Shown: positions 4,017 to 6,492 of the stretch, one piece after another | Layout: the number at the start of each line of letters is the position of its first letter | How positions within the stretch are numbered: position 1 is the first letter of the stretch | Assembly: GCA_023252065.1 (NCBI GenBank) | Contig: JAHEXO010000135.1 | Coordinates: forward strand, 1-6,492 | DNA: 6,492 nucleotides | Direction: 5' to 3' | DNA from: Nocardioides sp. | Lineage (GTDB): Bacteria; Actinomycetota; Actinomycetes; Propionibacteriales; Nocardioidaceae | Translations under genes and position numbers: made by a program | The notes under the pieces: generated by a model | What the model was told of the DNA's origin: nothing | The model's database searches: none | Seen by the model: only the letters and a program-made list of their open reading frames with translations

Positions 4017-6400
4017 GCGGGCAGGCTATCCCGCGGGGCATCGGCGAGGAGCACGTCGAGCAGGGTGATCGCCCCCTGCTTGTCAAGGGGGTGGTTCTGG
4101 TTGCCGCACTTGGGCGACTGCACACATGACGGACAGCCGTCGGGACACTCGCACGACGCGATGGTCTCGCGGGTGGCGGTGAGCCAGGCCGCGGCAGCAG
4201 CGAAGCCCCGCGCGCTGATCCCCGCTCCGCCGGCGTGACCGTCGTACACGAAGACGGTGAGCCGACCGGTGTCGAGGTGGTGGGCGGTCGACACCCCGCC
4301 GATGTCCCAGCGGTCGCAGGTCGCGAACAGCGGGAGCAGCCCGATCGAGCAGTGCTCGGCGGCGTGGGCGGCGCCGTGGAGGTCCGTCCCGGCGAAGCCG
4401 TGCTCGGCCAGCAGGTCGTCGGGCAGCGTCCACCAGACGGCCTGGGTGATCAGGGTCTGCTCGGGAAGATCGAGCTTCACCTCTTCGAGCACCTGCCCGG
4501 AGGGTTGTCGACGACGTAGGTAGGCCACGACCCGGTGGGACACCTCGACCGTGCCGAACGAGATGCGCGCCTCGCCCCATCGGCAGTGGTCGAGCTCTTC
4601 GACCAGGGTGATGGCCGTGAGCTCGCGCGCTGTCGTCGAGTAGTCGACCTCGGCCCGCTCGATGGTGGCCACGTGGTCGTCGAGGTCGAGCGAGTCGACC
4701 AGCCAGGTCTCGCCTCGGTGCACGTAGACGGCTCCGGCGTGCGCGGTGGAGTGGGCGGACGACGCATCGACCGTGCCGACGACGCGTCCGGTGGACCCCT
4801 CGACCAGGGCGAACGGTCGACCGCCCCCGGAGCGGATGTCAGTGAGAGCGTGGGCGGGCTCGGCATGCGTCCAGTACCACCCGTGCGGCCGGCGTCGGAG
4901 GCGTCCCGCGGCGGTGAGCTCGTCGACGACGGCGAGGGCGGTGGGCCCGAACAGCGCAAGGTCGGGCTCGCGGAGCGGCACCTCCTGGGCGGCCGCGCAC
5001 AGGTGGGGTCCGAGCACGTAGGGGTTGGTGGGGTCGAACACGGTCTGCTCCACCGCTTGGTCGAGCAGGGACTCAGGATGGGTGACCAGGTAGGTGTCGA
5101 GCGGATCGTCGCGCGCCACCAGCACGGCGAGGGCATCGCCGGCGTTGCGGCCGGCCCGTCCGACCTGCTGCCACCAGGCCGCTCGGGTGCCGGGGAAGCC
5201 GGCCACCAGGACGGCGTCGAGCCCCGACACGTCGATCCCCAGCTCGAGGGCGTTGGTCGCCGCGAGCCCGAGCAGCCGACCGTCGCGCAGCGCCTGCTCG
5301 ATCTCGCGGCGCTCCTCGGGCAGGTAGCCACCGCGATACCCGGCAACCCGCGAGGGCAGCGACGCGTCGACCTCGGCGAGCAGTCGGGCGGTGGTAGCCG
5401 CCACCTGCTCGGCCGCCCGCCGGGACCGGACGAAGGCGAGGGTCCGCACCCCTTCGCTGACCAGGTCGGCGAGCAGGTCTGCCGCCTCGGACGACGCCGC
5501 GCGCCGCACCGGCGCGCCGTTCTCGCCGGCGTAGGAGGTGAACCGTGGCTCCCACAGGGCGAGCGCTGTCTCGCCGCGGGGAGAGTCATCGTGGCTGACG
5601 GCCATCACGTCGAGCCCGGTCAGCCGCGACGCGTGCTCAGCCGGGTTGCCGACAGTGGCCGACGCCAGGACGAAGGTCGGGTCCGAGCCGTGGGCAGCGC
5701 ACACGCGGCGCAGGCGGCGGAGCACGTGGGCGACGTGGGCTCCGAACACCCCGCGGTAGTGGTGGCACTCGTCGACCACGACGAAGTCGAGCGAGCGGAA
5801 GAGTCCCGCCCAACGGTCGTGACGTGGGAGGAGGGAGCGGTGGAGCATGTCCGGGTTGGTCAGGACGTATTCGCCGTGCTCGCGGGTCCAGTCGCGCTCG
5901 TCGTGCGAGGAGTCCCCGTCGTGAGTGGCGACCCGGACCCCGAGACCGAGGTCGGCCACCGCCGCGAGCTGGTCCTGGGCCAGGGCCTTGGTGGGGCTGA
6001 TGTAGAGAGTGGTCGACCCGCGCTCCCCGCGGGCGCCGCGTCGCTCGAGCACGGCGGTCAGCGCCGGCAGCTGGTAGGCCAGCGACTTGCCCGACGCGGT
6101 GCCCGTCGACACCACGACGTGTTCTCCGTGTCGAGCGGCCTCCGCCGCTACGACCTGGTGACGCCACGGCCGGTCGATCCCGCGACCCTGGAAGGCGCGT
6201 ACGACGTCGGCTCGGGCCCAGTCGGGCCAGGCGGCCGTGGTCGCCGGACGTGGCGGGAGGACCCGCAGGTGGCGCAGACAGTCGTCGCGACCGGGCCCGG
6301 TGGCGAGGCGTCGACCGAGCTCGACCACCCCCAGGGGGCGACTCGTCGGGTTGGCCGTCGTACTGATGAGGCCCCCCGCACTGTCCGCGACTCCGGCCAC
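4013..6400 (-). CDS. DECH-box superfamily 2 helicase, MrfA/SftH (Rv3649) type, with DUF1998 domain
   Basis: A 795-residue ATP-dependent DNA helicase/translocase. The helicase core covers about 60-430: WRHQ (79-82), Walker A GTASGKS (100-106, Lys105), SPTKALAQDQ (135-144), TNPDML (181-186), motif II DECH (210-213), SAT (247-249), ATNALELGID (381-390) and QQVGRAGR (411-418). All catalytic motifs are intact. The C-terminal region matches MrfA/DUF1998, with CDRWDIGG (695-702), YDGHAGGAG (719-727) and a cysteine cluster C752-x3-C756-x2-C759-x5-C765, plus C750, probably binding a metal. Family members include Bacillus MrfA (mitomycin damage repair) and mycobacterial SftH. The 'helicase/secretion neighbourhood DECH helicase' is the actinobacterial branch beside tad genes. 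The GTG at 6400 is the first possible start, but its GGAGG lies only 1 base away; GTG at 6328 (residue 25) is an alternative. The gene is convergent with the pilus genes and followed by the coupled membrane protein. Confidence 0.93.
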   Translation of the reverse strand: MAGVADSAGGLISTTANPTSRPLGVVELGRRLATGPGRDDCLRHLRVLPPRPATTAAWPDWARADVVRAFQGRGIDRPWRHQVVAAEAARHGEHVVVSTGTASGKSLAYQLPALTAVLERRGARGERGSTTLYISPTKALAQDQLAAVADLGLGVRVATHDGDSSHDERDWTREHGEYVLTNPDMLHRSLLPRHDRWAGLFRSLDFVVVDECHHYRGVFGAHVAHVLRRLRRVCAAHGSDPTFVLASATVGNPAEHASRLTGLDVMAVSHDDSPRGETALALWEPRFTSYAGENGAPVRRAASSEAADLLADLVSEGVRTLAFVRSRRAAEQVAATTARLLAEVDASLPSRVAGYRGGYLPEERREIEQALRDGRLLGLAATNALELGIDVSGLDAVLVAGFPGTRAAWWQQVGRAGRNAGDALAVLVARDDPLDTYLVTHPESLLDQAVEQTVFDPTNPYVLGPHLCAAAQEVPLREPDLALFGPTALAVVDELTAAGRLRRRPHGWYWTHAEPAHALTDIRSGGGRPFALVEGSTGRVVGTVDASSAHSTAHAGAVYVHRGETWLVDSLDLDDHVATIERAEVDYSTTARELTAITLVEELDHCRWGEARISFGTVEVSHRVVAYLRRRQPSGQVLEEVKLDLPEQTLITQAVWWTLPDDLLAEHGFAGTDLHGAAHAAEHCSIGLLPLFATCDRWDIGGVSTAHHLDTGRLTVFVYDGHAGGAGISARGFAAAAAWLTATRETIASCECPDGCPSCVQSPKCGNQNHPLDKQGAITLLDVLLADAPRDSLPA

Positions 6401-6492
6401 GCCTCCAGTCTCGCAAAGGCCGCCGACACGCGCAGATGAGCCCGCGAGGGCGACCCGTGCCCAGGATTCGCCGGGCCGTGGTTTGATAGGTC
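6401..6492. other. Upstream flank of the helicase, no gene seen
   Basis: These 92 bases precede the helicase start and run to the window edge. GGAGG (complement of 6402-6406) sits next to the GTG. On the + strand, the edge reads GTTTGATAGGTC, the only AT-richer patch here, which might belong to a promoter of a divergent gene outside the window. In M. tuberculosis the divergent neighbour of the orthologous helicase is a cold-shock protein gene. I see no clear -35/-10 pair and no tRNA or terminator. Confidence 0.25.

Noticed and set aside
4073..4092. Possible terminator around the CCCCCTGCTTGTCAAGGGGG stretch
   Set aside because: CCCC(C) and GGGG(G) can pair, but the sequence is inside the helicase C-terminal coding region and has no T-run after it.
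4535..6439. 634-codon open frame on the + strand opposite the helicase
   Set aside because: It is the antisense of a gene with all helicase motifs intact. Its translation is low-complexity Gly/Val/Glu-rich without a recognisable domain. Long antisense frames are common in DNA this GC-rich.
1..6492. CRISPR array, tRNA/rRNA gene, insertion sequence or prophage signature
   Set aside because: I saw no spaced repeats, tRNA-like cloverleaf, transposase motifs, terminal inverted repeats or target duplications. Composition is even across the window, giving no sign of recent transfer.

Overview
The window is very GC-rich DNA with G/C-ending codons, GTG and TTG starts and tightly overlapping genes. 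Gene content and order match the conserved actinobacterial 'helicase/secretion neighbourhood', the region corresponding to Rv3649 and Rv3654c-Rv3660c of Mycobacterium tuberculosis. The source is almost certainly a high-GC actinomycete. A Nocardioidaceae-like organism is plausible, but the window alone does not fix genus or family.

The left part (1-3850, + strand) is a compact Tad/Flp-type pilus or type II-like secretion locus. It reads: a possible last few codons of an upstream gene; the motor ATPase TadA; the inner-membrane platform proteins TadB and TadC; a 151-bp gap with two small hairpins; then a DUF4244 Flp-like prepilin, a TadE-like minor pilin and a TadG-like pseudopilin. All neighbours except TadC/pilin overlap by a few bases. 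The locus therefore looks like two translationally coupled blocks, motor plus platform and then pilins. The pilin alone has a free-standing ATG with a strong Shine-Dalgarno sequence, as expected for the most abundant product.

The right part (6400-3720, - strand) is a second, convergent unit. It holds a 795-residue DECH-box superfamily 2 helicase of the MrfA/SftH type, with a C-terminal cysteine cluster. A 98-residue two-helix membrane protein follows, coupled to it by an ATGA overlap. The 3' ends of the two units overlap by 131 bp: the last ~43 codons of the TadG-like ORF lie antisense to the end of the small membrane protein gene. Bases 6401-6492 are the non-coding upstream flank of the helicase.

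How the parts may work together: TadA would power TadB/TadC to assemble or retract a short pilus of the DUF4244 subunit, with TadE- and TadG-like minor pilins. The window contains no prepilin peptidase, so processing must happen in trans. The helicase is a family associated with DNA repair. Its recurrent position beside this pilus locus in actinomycetes is known but unexplained. A role in DNA uptake or processing is a hypothesis here, not a demonstrated function.
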